DNA of 15,391 bases from CAZIWJ01 sp964542855 (lineage in GTDB: Bacteria > Bacteroidota > Bacteroidia > Cytophagales > Cyclobacteriaceae), in NCBI GenBank assembly GCA_964542855.1, contig CAZIWJ010000064.1:1-15391 (forward strand). The letters are read 5' to 3'. This document shows, piece after piece, positions 15,251 through 15,391 of this stretch; positions within the stretch are counted from its first letter, which is position 1, and each line of letters begins with the position of its first letter. The notes beneath the pieces were generated by a model that saw only the letters and a program-made list of their open reading frames with translations, made no database searches and was not told the DNA's origin. Made by a program: the position numbers and the translations under genes.

Positions 15251-15391
15251 TTTAGAATTAATAGAAATAGTAAGCTTTTTAATTTTACGAATCCTTCAAT
15301 TATCAGGTTTTCAGGGTATTTCTTATGATTTTCCTTGTAGTCTTACTTTGTCCTCACGTGCTACAAATCGCATATTTTCCGAAAAAATCTT

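Noticed and set aside
15323..15391. Minus-strand frame open to the right edge (ends REDKVRLQGKS), possibly the 3' end of a gene upstream of feoA
   Set aside because: Only 22 codons are visible, and the complementary strand also has an open frame (ATG at 15325), so neither can be supported.

Overview
The window looks like ordinary chromosomal DNA of a Bacteroidota bacterium, most likely from the Cytophagales or Flavobacteriales side; this placement is by inference. Evidence: a large outer-membrane beta-barrel receptor of the Bacteroidota OMP_b-brl_3 type; a TamA homologue made as a lipoprotein (TamL) directly behind tamB; a FeoB-associated Cys-rich small membrane protein; poor or absent Shine-Dalgarno sequences; and a few exact matches to the Bacteroidota -7 promoter box TAnnTTTG. 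I see no tRNA, rRNA, insertion sequence, phage gene or CRISPR array.

Layout. Positions 1-1904 (+) hold the 3' part of a TonB-dependent-receptor-like gene. Convergent to it is an unrecognised 144-aa gene (1929-2363, -). Next is a two-gene minus-strand operon, tamB then tamL (9183 or slightly upstream, down to 2523), with a 1-bp gap between them. Divergent from tamB is a plus-strand operon: psd (9408-10070), then, 2 bp later, a PLP fold-type II enzyme resembling serine racemase and serine/threonine dehydratase (10073-11023). The rest is on the minus strand. From upstream to downstream it holds feoA (15216-14998), feoB (14994-12856), a 51-aa FeoB-associated Cys-rich protein (12842-12687), an 80-aa two-helix membrane protein (12611-12369), a VIT1/CCC1-type iron/manganese transporter (12306-11554) and a 148-aa SpoIIAA/STAS-like protein (11476-11030).

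Two themes stand out. The centre is an envelope-lipid divergon. Psd makes phosphatidylethanolamine, the enzyme behind it probably handles free serine (the polar precursor of phosphatidylserine), and TamB/TamL form an envelope-spanning module implicated in outer-membrane assembly and, through AsmA-like TamB, in phospholipid movement. The two arms share an intergenic region with a perfect 12-bp inverted repeat. One arm of that repeat covers the place where tamB translation should start but where there is no ATG, GTG or TTG. The right end is an iron-homeostasis block: Feo ferrous iron uptake plus a VIT-type exporter or storage transporter, with candidate operator-like palindromes upstream of feoA and in the two downstream gaps.

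No wholly new system is evident. The most useful leads are the non-canonical tamB start with its inverted repeat, the lipid-synthesis/lipid-transport divergon, and the palindromic motif placed identically in front of the 80-aa gene and the VIT gene.
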